A stretch of DNA of 51,100 bases from contig CAMAVA010000005.1 in assembly GCA_945861515.1 (NCBI GenBank), positions 1 to 51,100 on the forward strand, given 5' to 3'. Made by a program: the position numbers and the translations under genes. A model generated the notes under the pieces. It saw only the letters and a program-made list of their open reading frames with translations, did not search any database and had not been told where the DNA came from. This document shows positions 33,329 through 43,093 of the stretch, in pieces. This stretch comes from Brevundimonas vancanneytii (GTDB taxonomy: Bacteria; Pseudomonadota; Alphaproteobacteria; Caulobacterales; Caulobacteraceae). The first letter of the stretch is position 1; each line of letters starts with the position of its first letter.

Positions 33329-36300
33329 GGGGACGCCTCAGGTCAAGGGTCAGCGGGAATTCCAGGCTGCGGGTTTCCGGCGGGACCTCTATGGCCCCCG
33401 GCGTATGGCCATGCTCCTGGAACCGCGCCAGCCGGCGCGCCTGGGCCTCGTAGGAATTGACCGGGACGGTGTCATAGTTGCGCCCGCCCGGATGGCTGAC
33501 ATGGTAGACGCAGCCGCCAAGCGACCGGCCGTTCCAGCGATCAACGATGTCGAAGGTCAGGGGGCCATGCGGCGCAATGGTCGGATGCAGGCCGCTATGC
33601 GGCTTCCAGGCCTTGTACCGCACCCCGGCGACCGCCTCACCCGCCACCCCGGTCGGGGTCATGGGCAGGGCGCGGCCGTTGCAGGTGATGACATGCCGTT
33701 CGGCCGTCAGGCCGTTGGCCAGGATCTGCAGCCGTTCCACCGAGGCGTCGACAAACCGGGCCGTGCCGCCGCCGACGCTCTGCTCGGCCATGACATGCCA
33801 GGGCTCCAGGGCGTGGCGGATCTCCACGGACACGCCGCCATGCTCGACCCGGCCATAGCCCGGGAAGCGGAACTCCCGCTGCGCCTCGAACCACAGGGGG
33901 TCGAGCTCGTAGCCGGCGCCCTTCAGGTCATCCAGGACGCCAAGGAAATCGGCCCAGACGAAATGCGGCAGCATGAAACGGTCATGCAGGGTGGTGCCCC
34001 AGCGGACCAGGGCGCCGTCCTGCGGCTGGCGGGCGAACCAGGCGATCAGGGCGCGGAGAAGCAATTGCTGGGCAAGGCTCATCCGCGCATCCGGCGGCAT
34101 TTCGAAGCCGCGGAATTCCAGCAGCCCCAGCCGGCCCGTGGGTCCATCCGGCGAATAGAGCTTGTCGATGCAGATCTCGGTGCGGTGGGTATTGCCCGTC
34201 ACATCGGCCAGCAGGTTGCGGAACAGCCGGTCGACCAGCCAGGGGGCGGGGGGCGGCGCATCGGCCCCCGGCGCCGGCACCTCGGCCAGCGCGATCTCCA
34301 GTTCGTAGAGGCCGTCATGGCGGGCTTCGTCGACCCTCGGCGCCTGGCTGGTCGGACCGACAAACAGGCCCGAGAACAGATAGGACAGGGACGGATGCCC
34401 CTGCCAGTAGATCAGCAGGCTCTTCAGCAGGTCCGGCCTGCGCAGGAAGGGCGAATCCTCGGAACTGGCGCCGCCCACCACCACATGATTGCCGCCGCCG
34501 GTGCCGGTGTGGCGGCCATCGATCATGAACTTGTCGGCGCCCAGCCGGGTCTTGCGGGCCTCTTCATAGACGCCGGTGGTGATCTCCACGGCATGGCGCC
34601 AGCTGCGGGCCGGCTGGATATTGACCTCGATGACCCCGGGGTCCGGGGTCACCTTGATGATGTCGATGCGCGGGTCCTGGGGCGGCAGATAGCCTTCGAA
34701 CCTCAGGCTCTGCTTCATCTCGCCGGCCACGGCCTCGATCTGGGCGACCAGTTCCAGATAGTCCTCGGCCGACTCGGTGGGCGGCATGAAGACATGCAGC
34801 ACCCCGTCCCGCGGCTCGAAGATGATGGCGGTGCGGACATGGCCGGTCCGGCCGGTCTTTGTGGCCGCCTCGCCAGCGCCAAGGCTGGCTGCCGCCCGGT
34901 CCCGGAAGGCCCTGTGAGGCGGGAGCGCGTCACGCGGCTCGAACGGGTCTCGAACCTGCAGGGTCGGGAAGTCCTCAGGCGACAGGTCGGGCAGACTGCT
35001 CAAGGGCAGGCGATAGCCGGCCGGGGACGAGCCGGGCACAAGGAACAGCCGGCCCCGCTTCAGCCGCCAGGCCTCGGTCATCCAGCCGCTGTCCTCGCCC
35101 TCGCGCCAGCGGCGGATGGGCAGGACATAGCCCCGGATCCGGGCAAACCGGCCGTCAAATACCTTCAGTAGCTGGGCGCGGTCTTCCGGCGCATCGGTGG
35201 ACAGGGACTCGGCGTCGAAATTGTCCGGCAGCTTGCCCTCTTCGCCGATCCAGTGAAGCGGGTCTTCCAGCGCCGGCATGGCGCAGCCGGGATCCAGGCC
35301 AAGGGTCTCGGCAAACCGGCGGGCGAACCGCCAGGTCTTCAGGTCATCGACCACGGCCCCCCGGGCCGGAGCCTCCCCGGCAATGGTGGAAATGTCGGAC
35401 CAGACCGGATCTCCGTCCACCCGCCAGAAGAGGGCGAAGGCCCAGCGCGGCAGCACCTCCCCCGGATACCATTTGCCCTGGCCGTGATGCAGCAGGCCGC
35501 CCGGCGCAAACCGGTCCCGCAGCCTTCGGATCAGGCCGTCGGCCAGGCCCCGCTTGGTGGGGCCCACGGCGTCGGTGTTCCATTCGGCGGACTCGAAGTC
35601 GTCGATGGAACAGAAGGTCGGCTCGCCGCCCATGGTCAGCCGCAGGTCCTGGGCCTGAAGGTCCCGGTCGACCTTCTCGCCCAGCGCATCCAGCGCCGTC
35701 CAGCGCTCGGCCTCGAAAGGCATGGTGATCCGCACCGGCTCGATGATGCGCTTGACCGACATCTCGAAGCTGAAATCGACCTCGGCCGGGCTGGCCATGC
35801 CGGTGATCGGGGCGGCGGAACTGTGATGCGGCGCGGCCGACAGGGGGATATGGCCCTCACCGGTCAGCAGGCCGGATGTGGCGTCAAAGCCGATCCAGCC
35901 GGCTCCCGGGATATAGACCTCGGCCCAGGCATGCAGGTCGCAGAAGTCGACCGCCGTGCCGGACGGCCCGTCCAGTGACCCGATGTCGGCCTTCAGCTGG
36001 ATCAGGTAGCCGGACACGAACCGGGCGGCCAGGCCCAGCTTGCGGACGATCTGGACCAGCAGCCAGGCGCTGTCGCGGCAGGAGCCGGACGCGAGCGCAA
36101 GAGTCTGTTCCGGGATCTGGACCCCCGGGTCCATCCGCACCAGATAGCGGATTTCCCGCTGCAGACGGGCGTTCAGGTCGACCAGGAAATTGACGGTGCT
36201 GGGCGCAGTGGGCGGCAGGGCCGCGACATAGGCCTCCAGCGCCGGGCTGTCGTCCTCGACCGACAGATAGGGGGTCAGTTCCCGCGCCAGTTCCGGCGGA

Positions 36301-36614
36301 TAGGCGAATGGCAGGGCCTCGGCCAAGGGCTCGACGAAGAAGTCGAAGGGATTGATCACCGACATCTCGGCGGTCAGGTTCACCTCGACGCTGAACTCCC
36401 GCACGGCTTCCGGAAACACCAGCCGGGCCAGCCAGTTGCCGAAAGGGTCCTGCTGCCAGTTGATGAAGTGTCCGGCCGGCGCAATCTTCAGGGCATAGCT
36501 CTGCACCCGGGTCCGGGTATGGGCGGCGGGCCGCAGCCGCACCACCTGGGGCCCCAGGGTGACGGGACGGTCATAGCGGTACCGGGTCTTGTGATGCAGT
36601 GCGACCGTAATCAA
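33318..36614 (-). CDS. Large transglutaminase/DUF2126 protein
   Basis: A 1098-residue protein. Residues 1-290 repeat the transglutaminase layout: N-terminal sandwich ([23 protein letters not shown]), triad GSCRDSAW (Cys179), CDLHAWAEV (His228) and FDATSGL (Asp244). The rest is the DUF2126 region, with [20 protein letters not shown] near residue 322, [21 protein letters not shown] near residue 609, [20 protein letters not shown] near residue 700 and a C-terminal [37 protein letters not shown] is the most conserved part of the family. It is the first gene of the operon. Role: amide-bond making or breaking, inferred. Confidence 0.92.
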   Translation of the reverse strand: MITVALHHKTRYRYDRPVTLGPQVVRLRPAAHTRTRVQSYALKIAPAGHFINWQQDPFGNWLARLVFPEAVREFSVEVNLTAEMSVINPFDFFVEPLAEALPFAYPPELARELTPYLSVEDDSPALEAYVAALPPTAPSTVNFLVDLNARLQREIRYLVRMDPGVQIPEQTLALASGSCRDSAWLLVQIVRKLGLAARFVSGYLIQLKADIGSLDGPSGTAVDFCDLHAWAEVYIPGAGWIGFDATSGLLTGEGHIPLSAAPHHSSAAPITGMASPAEVDFSFEMSVKRIIEPVRITMPFEAERWTALDALGEKVDRDLQAQDLRLTMGGEPTFCSIDDFESAEWNTDAVGPTKRGLADGLIRRLRDRFAPGGLLHHGQGKWYPGEVLPRWAFALFWRVDGDPVWSDISTIAGEAPARGAVVDDLKTWRFARRFAETLGLDPGCAMPALEDPLHWIGEEGKLPDNFDAESLSTDAPEDRAQLLKVFDGRFARIRGYVLPIRRWREGEDSGWMTEAWRLKRGRLFLVPGSSPAGYRLPLSSLPDLSPEDFPTLQVRDPFEPRDALPPHRAFRDRAAASLGAGEAATKTGRTGHVRTAIIFEPRDGVLHVFMPPTESAEDYLELVAQIEAVAGEMKQSLRFEGYLPPQDPRIDIIKVTPDPGVIEVNIQPARSWRHAVEITTGVYEEARKTRLGADKFMIDGRHTGTGGGNHVVVGGASSEDSPFLRRPDLLKSLLIYWQGHPSLSYLFSGLFVGPTSQAPRVDEARHDGLYELEIALAEVPAPGADAPPPAPWLVDRLFRNLLADVTGNTHRTEICIDKLYSPDGPTGRLGLLEFRGFEMPPDARMSLAQQLLLRALIAWFARQPQDGALVRWGTTLHDRFMLPHFVWADFLGVLDDLKGAGYELDPLWFEAQREFRFPGYGRVEHGGVSVEIRHALEPWHVMAEQSVGGGTARFVDASVERLQILANGLTAERHVITCNGRALPMTPTGVAGEAVAGVRYKAWKPHSGLHPTIAPHGPLTFDIVDRWNGRSLGGCVYHVSHPGGRNYDTVPVNSYEAQARRLARFQEHGHTPGAIEVPPETRSLEFPLTLDLRRPRGL

Positions 36615-36825
36615 CGCCTAAGTCTCCGCCCCGGCGGCCCTCAGGCCGTCTCGCCCTGACTGCTACACCATCCCCCCGCCCCGGGTCTCGCGCCACGGCG
36701 AATTGATGCGGTTGCGGAGGGATTGCCCAGAGCGTCAGCGTTCTGAGGCGGCGGGGCGCCGATTGTCGGGACAGGTTATCCGCACCTCTTCTCCCGCCCG
36801 ATGCTGACCGGCGCATCGCAAAATG

Positions 36826-36861
36826 CAGAAAATTAAATGAACCTGTTCATTTTATTTTCTG
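36826..36861. promoter_or_regulatory. 36-bp near-perfect palindrome upstream of COQ4/TetR operon
   Basis: Two 17-base arms (36826-36842 and 36845-36861) around a 2-nt centre match in inverted orientation at 16 of 17 positions. The inner core AAATGAAC-CT-GTTCATTT is exact. It is strongly A+T-rich in G+C-rich surroundings and lies 38 nt before the COQ4 start. It has the form of a TetR operator, and the second gene of the operon encodes a TetR protein, so autoregulation is likely. Confidence 0.72.
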
Positions 36862-36899
36862 GACCTGCTACAGCCCCCTCGCCAGCAGGGAGACAGGCC

Positions 36900-37604
36900 A
36901 TGGCCGAAGCGCCGACCATCGATCACGAGTTCGCCGAAAAATTCCTCAAGTCCGTCAACACACCCCTGGACTACGGGATCTACTACCTGTTCCACGACTG
37001 GTGGGAGAAGGCGCCCGCCGGGGCGATCGAGGCCTATAGCCGCGAGCTGGCGTCGATTCCCGAGGCAGGGCCCTTCATCCGCCAGGGCTACATTTCCGAG
37101 CCCCTTTCCCTGGAACGGCTGGCGCAGTGTTCGTCGGGCACCCTGGGCCATGCCTATCGCCGGTTCATCCTGGACAACGGCCTGGAACAGAACCTCGGCC
37201 GCAACTATCGCCTGTTCAATGAAGATCTGCAGAAGTCCGGCAAGCTGGACCGCCTGCCCCCCGACCTCAGCTACATGATGGTGCGCGGATTCCAGATCCA
37301 CGACTTCCTGCATGTCCTGACCGGCTATGAAGCGACCAACCGGGGCGAACTGGCCCTGGCCGCCTTCTATCTGGCCCAGCTGCGCTTTCCCTATCACGCC
37401 ATGCGGGTTGCGGTGACCACCGCCCATGTCGCCTTCCTGAGGCCAGGCTCGATCATCGAGTTCATGGACGCCTTCGTCGATGGCTGGTCCTATGGCCGCT
37501 CGGCCCGGAACCTGAACTTCGAACGCTGGGAAGACGAGCTGGACACCCCCCTGTCCGTGCTGCGCTCACGAATGAACTTGAACCGCGAGGGTCTGGCCGC
37601 ATAA
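36900..37604 (+). CDS. COQ4 family protein
   Basis: A 234-residue protein of the Coq4 family, which in eukaryotes is needed for ubiquinone synthesis and organises the Coq complex. The metal-binding signature HDxxHx11E is intact: FQIHDFLHVLTGYEATNRGE gives His134, Asp135, His138 and Glu150. Flanking helices (LSLERLAQCSSGTLGHAYRRF, LAAFYLAQLRFPYHAMRV) match the family's helical layout. The ATG at 36900 is chosen over an upstream in-frame ATG at 36837, which falls inside the palindromic operator. It is followed 7 nt later by a TetR gene. The same arrangement of operator, COQ4 and TetR suggests induction by a quinone-like or lipid ligand; this is inferred. Confidence 0.88.
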   Translation: MAEAPTIDHEFAEKFLKSVNTPLDYGIYYLFHDWWEKAPAGAIEAYSRELASIPEAGPFIRQGYISEPLSLERLAQCSSGTLGHAYRRFILDNGLEQNLGRNYRLFNEDLQKSGKLDRLPPDLSYMMVRGFQIHDFLHVLTGYEATNRGELALAAFYLAQLRFPYHAMRVAVTTAHVAFLRPGSIIEFMDAFVDGWSYGRSARNLNFERWEDELDTPLSVLRSRMNLNREGLAA

Positions 37605-37611
37605 AGGTCGG

Positions 37612-38229
37612 ATGCCCCGAAAGCCGGCCACAGAAGAACATAAACAGGCCGCAAGGCGGCGCCTCCAGAAGGCCGCCGCCGGCCTCTATGCCGAAAAGGG
37701 AGCGACGGGCGTTACCGCCCGCGCCATCGCCAACCGGGCGGGCATGTCGGTCGGCGCCCTCTATTCCCATTTCGGCAGCCTGCAGGGACTGATGCAGTCT
37801 TTGTGGCGGGAGCCCGTTGAGCAGATCAATCGGCAGCTGGAACAGATCGCGGCGGACCATCCAGACCCCGTCGATCGGCTGCGGGCCCTGCTCGGGACCT
37901 ATGTCGATGTGGCCCTGGATCGGCCGGAACTGTTTCGCGGGGCCTTCCTGTTCGTGCGTCCGGAGACCTTGCCGAGGCCGGAGCGGGAGCCCCTGGACAG
38001 CGCCGCGTTCGCCGCCCTGCTGGTCGCCGCCGTTGCGGATGGACAGGCCAGCGGCGCCCTGGCCCCCGGAGATCCCGGCCGGCTGGCCCAGCTGGCCTGG
38101 GCCGGACTGCATGGCGCCCTGGCCCTGCCGATCAATTTTGACCGCCTGGCCATCGACGACACCCGCGCCCTGGCCGGCGACATGATCAAGCTGCTGCTGG
38201 CCGCCCTGGCCTCACCGGGCCCCGCATGA
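37612..38229 (+). CDS. TetR family transcriptional regulator
   Basis: A 205-residue repressor. The DNA-binding domain reads ARRRLQKAAAGLYAEKGATG (residues 14-33), VTARAIANRAGMSVGALYSHFGSLQGLMQSLW (34-65). The C-terminal helices (LARLAQLAWAGLHGALALPINF) match the TetR_C WHG-type domain (ligand and dimer part). It begins 7 nt after the COQ4 stop, so both are probably on one transcript, and the palindrome before COQ4 is its likely target. Confidence 0.92.
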   Translation: MPRKPATEEHKQAARRRLQKAAAGLYAEKGATGVTARAIANRAGMSVGALYSHFGSLQGLMQSLWREPVEQINRQLEQIAADHPDPVDRLRALLGTYVDVALDRPELFRGAFLFVRPETLPRPEREPLDSAAFAALLVAAVADGQASGALAPGDPGRLAQLAWAGLHGALALPINFDRLAIDDTRALAGDMIKLLLAALASPGPA

Positions 38230-38325
38230 CCAAGTTGTAACTGTCCGCACGGCGCCAGCCGCCTATATCCCCGGGCGGGCGAAACCGTGCAGGACGGATT
38301 TGCGCCGGCGCCAAGGGTGCAAGTC

Positions 38326-40548
38326 ATGATGTCAGTTCGTTTGGTTCTGCTTGCCGGCGTCGCCATAGCCTCCGTGTCCGGGGCGGCCCAGGCCCAGACG
38401 CCTGCCCCTGCCCCTGCCTCGTCTCCCGCGCCAGCCGCCGCCAAGCCTGCAAGCAAGGACGCCGAGGTTGAGGGCGTGGTCGTCACCGCTCGCCCCAATG
38501 AGGTTCGGACCACCAGCGAGGGGACCAGCTACAGCCTGGCCGATGACCTGCAGGCCAATACCGGCACCCTGGCCGACGCCCTGCGCAACATTCCGTCGGT
38601 CGAGGTCGACCCGGACGGCAATGTCAGCCTGCGCGGCGATTCCAACGTCACCATCCTGATCGACGGTCGCCCCGCCGGCCAGTTCAACGGCCCCAGCCGG
38701 GGCCAGCTGATCCAGCAGGTTCCGGCCACCGGCTTCGCCCGGATCGAGGTCCTGACCAATCCCGCGGCGGCGCTCAGCCCCGAGGGTTCCGGCGGGGTGA
38801 TCAACCTGATCTCCAAGCCAAAGACCGTAAGGGCGGGCCAGACCACCAACGGCTCCCTGCGCGCCAATCTGGGGGACACGGGCCGGTACAACTTCGGCGC
38901 CAGCCTGACCCATGCCAATGGCCCCACCACGGTCTCCGGCGACATTGGACTGCGTCACGACCGCTTCCTTCAGGACCTCGACCGGGTGCGCGAGCGTCTC
39001 GACCCCGGCTCCGGCCAGTTTCTCGAGGGGCGCCAGACCCAGACGACCGAAGGCGATTCCGACAGCGCCTTTGTGCGCCTGTCGGTCGAACATAACCTCG
39101 ACGCCAGGACCCAGCTGACCGGCGAGATGCGCCATACCGACGTCGACAGCGCCGCCGACACCCTGGACCTGTTCGAGTCGGACGCCGTCGGCGGCGGCCT
39201 GGCCTCCGGTTATCGCCGCGCCTCTGAAGGCGGCTTCAAGGGGCAGTTTTCCGGCGCCACGGCCCGGGTCGTCCGGCGCTTCGAGGGTCAGGGCCATGAA
39301 TGGTCCAATGAGCTGCGCTATGATCGCAACAGGTTCGGCATCGACCTGAACACCTTTGTCGACCAGCTGATCCCGGCGGCGGCGCCCTTTTATGAGCGGC
39401 TGGACAACCAGAACCGGTCCGACCAGATCGGTTTCACCAGCGCCTATGTGCGGCCCATGAAGGACGGCGCCAAGCTGCGTCTGGGCTTCGAGCGCCAGAG
39501 TCAGGATCAGGAACAGGACAACGCGTTCGCGCGCGGTCCGACGGCCTCTACCCTCGCCCTGGATCCCCGGGTTTCCAACCGGTTCGCCTTCGAACAGACG
39601 GTCTACGCCCTCTATGGAACCTATGAGCGGCCATTCGGCGAGAAGATCAGCGCCCAGCTTGGCCTGCGCCTGGAACAGGCCAATCTCGAGCTGGACCAGA
39701 AGACCACCGGCATCCGCACATCCCAGGACTATTTCCGGGCCTATCCGACCTTCAGCGCCTCCTATCAGATGACCGACACCCAGACCCTGCGGGCCAGCTA
39801 TGGCCGCCGGATCCAGCGGCCCGGCGGCCGGGAGCTGAACCCTTTTCTGAGCTACGAGGACAATCTGAACCTGCGGTCCGGCAATCCGGGCCTCTTGCCA
39901 CAGCAGACCGACGCCTATGAGCTGATCTGGCAGCGCAGGATCCAGCAGACCTTCTACCAGGCGACCCTTTACTACCGGGACACCCAGGACGCCTTCACGC
40001 CGGTCACGACCGATCTGGGCGGCGGGGTATTCCTGACCCGGCCCCAGAACCTGGGCGCCAACAGCTCCACCGGGCTGGAACTGGTGGCCAACGGGGCTCT
40101 GGTTCCGACATTGCGCTACAATGCCAGCATCAACCTGTTCCGCCAGACCATCGACGCCGCCGGCCTGCCCGGCGCCGTCGACAGCGAGGGCGAGAGCGTC
40201 TCGGGCCGCCTGACCCTGAACTGGCAGCCGACCCAGCAGGACTTTGTCCAGCTGTCGGGCGTCTGGGGCGGCACGCAGCGACTGGCCCAGGGCACGCGGG
40301 AGCAGTCCACCCTGGTCAATTTCGGCTATCGGCGGAAACTGAACAGCGCCTGGTCGGTCAATGTCACGGTCCGCGACCTGCTGGATGATTTCGGCTCCAC
40401 CACCCGGATCGGCACGGCCAGCTTCTCGGACAGCACGGACCAGGTGTTTGGCGGCCGGGCCGCGTTCATCGGCCTGACCTGGACCTTCGGCGGCGGCCAG
40501 CAGCGCCCCGAACAGTTCGACTTCTCGGCGCCGGCGACGGGGGGCTGA
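38326..40548 (+). CDS. TonB-dependent outer-membrane receptor
   Basis: A 740-residue outer-membrane receptor for energised import. The signal peptide is residues 1-24 (VRLVLLAGVAIASVSGAAQA), followed by a Pro/Ala-rich linker (TPAPAPASSPAPAAAKP). The plug domain runs about residues 48-165: EGVVVTARPNEVRTT, TLADALRNIPSVEVDPDGNVSLRG, NVTILIDGRP and EVLTNPAAALSPEGSGGVINL. The C-terminal part is a beta-barrel of the outer-membrane protein beta-barrel type, ending FGGRAAFIGLTWTFGGGQQRP without a clean aromatic C-terminal residue. The start at 38326 gives a proper signal peptide. No siderophore or sugar gene is adjacent, so the substrate is open. It may be co-regulated with the TetR gene upstream (96 nt away). 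Confidence 0.92.
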   Translation: MMSVRLVLLAGVAIASVSGAAQAQTPAPAPASSPAPAAAKPASKDAEVEGVVVTARPNEVRTTSEGTSYSLADDLQANTGTLADALRNIPSVEVDPDGNVSLRGDSNVTILIDGRPAGQFNGPSRGQLIQQVPATGFARIEVLTNPAAALSPEGSGGVINLISKPKTVRAGQTTNGSLRANLGDTGRYNFGASLTHANGPTTVSGDIGLRHDRFLQDLDRVRERLDPGSGQFLEGRQTQTTEGDSDSAFVRLSVEHNLDARTQLTGEMRHTDVDSAADTLDLFESDAVGGGLASGYRRASEGGFKGQFSGATARVVRRFEGQGHEWSNELRYDRNRFGIDLNTFVDQLIPAAAPFYERLDNQNRSDQIGFTSAYVRPMKDGAKLRLGFERQSQDQEQDNAFARGPTASTLALDPRVSNRFAFEQTVYALYGTYERPFGEKISAQLGLRLEQANLELDQKTTGIRTSQDYFRAYPTFSASYQMTDTQTLRASYGRRIQRPGGRELNPFLSYEDNLNLRSGNPGLLPQQTDAYELIWQRRIQQTFYQATLYYRDTQDAFTPVTTDLGGGVFLTRPQNLGANSSTGLELVANGALVPTLRYNASINLFRQTIDAAGLPGAVDSEGESVSGRLTLNWQPTQQDFVQLSGVWGGTQRLAQGTREQSTLVNFGYRRKLNSAWSVNVTVRDLLDDFGSTTRIGTASFSDSTDQVFGGRAAFIGLTWTFGGGQQRPEQFDFSAPATGG

Positions 40549-40657
40549 GGCGGTTCAGTCTCCACGCCCCCTTCCCTGGCGTCTGGCTTGCCCCCGTCTG
40601 ACGGGCGGCTCATCATCGGCATGACAGACCAAGGCTCCAGACAGAAGGGCTCTCAAC

Positions 40658-41470
40658 ATGGCGTTGGAAGCGATGCAGGACAGCGGCGAAGAGAGCGTCA
40701 CCTATCGGGTGCAGGACCATGTGGCGGTCATCACCCTGAACCGGCCGCAGCAGCGCAACGCCCTGAATTTCGACGCCTATGACCGGCTGGAACGGGCCCT
40801 GCGGCGGGTGGTCAAGGACCCGGAGGCACGCTGTGTGGTGGTGACCGGCGTGGATCCGGCCTTCTGTTCCGGCGACGACGTCCGCGAGATCATGGCCGGG
40901 CCCAAGCCCGCCGTCGCCCCGCCCCCGGTGGTGCGGCACCAGCCGACCCCGGCGGCGATGGCGGCCCTGGAATGCGACAAGCCGATGATCGCCGCCATCA
41001 ATGGCGCGGCCGTCGGGTGGGGCATGGAACTGGCCCTCTATGCCGACATCCGGATCGCCAGCGAAAAGGCGAAGTTCGCCGAGCTGTTCATCAAGCGCGG
41101 CCTGGTCTGCGATGTCGGCGGGTTCTACCGCCTGCCCTCCATCGTCGGCCCGGCCAAGGCGGCCGAGCTGTTGTTCACCGGCGATGTCATCGATGCGGCA
41201 GAGGCCCTGAAGATCGGCCTGGTCACGGAGATGACGCCCCACGAGGCCCTGATGGAGCGGGCCATGGCCATGGCCGCCCGGATCGCGGTCAACCCGCCAC
41301 TCGCCCTGCGCTACATGAAGGAAGGCCTGCGTCGCAGCGCCGCCGGCGATCCGCGCGAACTGGGCGCCTGGGCCATCGAGACCATCCGCGCCCTCATGAA
41401 GACGGAAGACCATCGCGAGGGCGTGGCCAGCTTCCTGGAAAAGCGGGCGCCGGTCTTCACCGGAAAGTAG
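40658..41470 (+). CDS. Enoyl-CoA hydratase/isomerase family protein
   Basis: A 270-residue crotonase-fold enzyme. Visible motifs: VAVITLNRPQQRNALNFDAYDRLE near residue 23, the first oxyanion region DPAFCSGDDVREIMAG near residue 67, AAINGAAVGWGMELALYADIRIASE near residue 111, and the active-site segment ELFIKRGLVCDVGGFYRLP near residue 141. The usual second-glutamate position reads VCDVGG with Asp, as in the other crotonase of this window, which favours an isomerase or other reaction. The C-terminus EGVASFLEKRAPVFTGK is standard. It stands alone between the TonB receptor and a convergent methyltransferase gene. Confidence 0.88.
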   Translation: MALEAMQDSGEESVTYRVQDHVAVITLNRPQQRNALNFDAYDRLERALRRVVKDPEARCVVVTGVDPAFCSGDDVREIMAGPKPAVAPPPVVRHQPTPAAMAALECDKPMIAAINGAAVGWGMELALYADIRIASEKAKFAELFIKRGLVCDVGGFYRLPSIVGPAKAAELLFTGDVIDAAEALKIGLVTEMTPHEALMERAMAMAARIAVNPPLALRYMKEGLRRSAAGDPRELGAWAIETIRALMKTEDHREGVASFLEKRAPVFTGK

Positions 41471-41493
41471 CGGCCAGAACGCGCGCCGGCCGG

Positions 41494-42210
41494 TCAGGTC
41501 TTGATCAGATAGCCGCCCGGAGCCGAGGCCCAGCCAAACTTGCGGATGCGCGGCGGCCGGCCCTCGAAGAAGGTCTCGACGGCCTCGGTCTCGCCCGGCC
41601 ATTCGCGGATGGCGAACTCGTCGAACAGCACCACGCCGCCGGTCAGCAGCCTGGGCCAGAAGGCCTTGAGGGCCGCCAGGGTCGGCTCGTACAGGTCCAT
41701 GTCCAGGTGCAGCAGCGACAGGCGAAGTCCGGGGTTCTCGGCCACATACTGCGCCGCCGTCTGGCAGACATCGCCATCGACCAGCTCGATCCGGGGGCGC
41801 ACCTGGACAAAGGCGTCGCGATTGAAGGCATCGACCAGAGCAAACAGGGTGTCGCGGAAGGCGCCGGGATTCCAGCCTTCGGCGGTGTTGCCGACCCGGT
41901 CGTCCAGGCCATCCTTCTCGGTGCGGTCGGCCAGGCCCCTGAAATGGTCAAAGCCCAGCACCTTGCGGGTGCGGTCGCCAGGACAGAAGGTTTCGAGGAA
42001 GCGGGCGAAACTGAGCAGGGAAGCGCCCTTGTAGACGCCGCATTCGACGATATCGCCCGGCAGGTCCTCGACCAGCTTGAAGACCTCGTAATGGGCAAAG
42101 GCCTTCATGAAATGCATGCGTCGGCCGAAACTGCCGAGATTGGCGATCAGGTCGTGATCATCGATATGGGTCCGGAGGAGTTCGCGCAGGGTCTCGTCGG
42201 CGGGGATCAT
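41494..42210 (-). CDS. TylF/MycF family O-methyltransferase
   Basis: A 238-residue S-adenosylmethionine-dependent methyltransferase of the macrocin O-methyltransferase family. The SAM-binding strand and loop are GDIVECGVYKGASLLSFARFL near residue 52. KVLGFDHFRGLADR near residue 84 has the second acidic turn, and LSLLHLDMDLYEPTLAALKAF near residue 165 followed by GGVVLFDEF near residue 193 supplies the metal-binding Asp positions of TylF. The family usually methylates a deoxysugar hydroxyl. It overlaps the PhyH-type gene upstream by 4 nt. The pair plus a further PhyH gene suggests modification of a sugar or surface glycan; no polyketide or glycosyltransferase gene is in view. Confidence 0.87.
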   Translation of the reverse strand: MIPADETLRELLRTHIDDHDLIANLGSFGRRMHFMKAFAHYEVFKLVEDLPGDIVECGVYKGASLLSFARFLETFCPGDRTRKVLGFDHFRGLADRTEKDGLDDRVGNTAEGWNPGAFRDTLFALVDAFNRDAFVQVRPRIELVDGDVCQTAAQYVAENPGLRLSLLHLDMDLYEPTLAALKAFWPRLLTGGVVLFDEFAIREWPGETEAVETFFEGRPPRIRKFGWASAPGGYLIKT

Positions 42211-43049
42211 GGCTGTTCCTCGGAATGGATCAGGTCGGGATAAAGGGATTTGAAGGTCTCGAAACCATCGGCCCGACGGTTGCGCCAGCCGCGCGAGAGC
42301 ATCTCCGGCGCCAGCAGGTCGCCAAACCGGATCTGAAGCGAGAAACGATGGCGCGGGCCGGGGTTGAAGCCGGAGCGGTGGACCAGGCGGTTGTGAAACA
42401 GGGCCACGTCGCCGGGATCGAGGATCAGGGTGCGGGCCACGGCGTCAAAGCCGGCCTGCAGATGTTCGGCGATGAAGGCATCGCGGGTGGCCAGACGCCG
42501 GCCCTCGCCATTGCGCTTGAACCGGATGTCCACCGGATAGAGGCGGTCTGACATGTCGGGGGCGGCCTGGATGGAGCCATTGTGCGGCCCGGCGGGCGTC
42601 AGGGGCAGCCAGGCCGTGACGAACCGGTCGCTGAGGACGTTGTAGGGAAAATCCTGGTGCCAGCCGAAACCGCGCCAGGCCTCGCCGGCCAGGTCCATGC
42701 GGAACACGGCATGCTGCAGCGGCGCGTGGACCCGCGTGGCGCCGATCATCCCTTGCGCGGTGGCGACCAGCGCCTCGGCCGTGACCAGCCGCTGGAAGAT
42801 GAGGGTCTCGCGGAAGGCGTCATAGACCTCGCCCAGCCGCGCGCGGTCGCCAAGTCGAAGCGCGTCGACAACCTGGTCAAGATCGGCGCCGGGGGCGGAA
42901 CCCGGGGCCATCATGTCGACCAGGGTGGCGACGGCTTCGTCGACAAGCGCCGCCGGAATCAGGCCCTTTTCGAGGCGCAGCAGGGCGTCATTCCCGTCCG
43001 CAAGGGTCGAATGCAGGCCTGCCTCGATTGCTGCGCCGGGAGAGTCCAT
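42207..43049 (-). CDS. Phytanoyl-CoA dioxygenase (PhyH) family protein, first copy
   Basis: A 280-residue 2-oxoglutarate/iron dioxygenase. GFGWHQDFPYN near residue 128 holds the His-x-Asp of the iron triad. The distal His lies in DVALFHNRLVHRSGFNPG near residue 220, and the following RHRFSLQIRF supplies the 2-oxoglutarate Arg. Residues 150-170 (WLPLTPAGPHNGSIQAAP) are the usual substrate-facing strand. The start is ATG 43049; an in-frame GTG at 43067 adds six residues and is nearly as good. It is translated just before the TylF-type methyltransferase with a 4-nt overlap and shares strand with a second PhyH gene 44 nt upstream. Confidence 0.85.
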   Translation of the reverse strand: MDSPGAAIEAGLHSTLADGNDALLRLEKGLIPAALVDEAVATLVDMMAPGSAPGADLDQVVDALRLGDRARLGEVYDAFRETLIFQRLVTAEALVATAQGMIGATRVHAPLQHAVFRMDLAGEAWRGFGWHQDFPYNVLSDRFVTAWLPLTPAGPHNGSIQAAPDMSDRLYPVDIRFKRNGEGRRLATRDAFIAEHLQAGFDAVARTLILDPGDVALFHNRLVHRSGFNPGPRHRFSLQIRFGDLLAPEMLSRGWRNRRADGFETFKSLYPDLIHSEEQP

Positions 43050-43093
43050 GTCGCAAAGGCTAGTCACATCCGGTTAACCATCCCTGTAGGTCC

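Noticed and set aside
33315-35171. 618-codon plus-strand frame opposite the DUF2126 gene
   Set aside because: The minus-strand gene carries family motifs along its full length, while this product has none.
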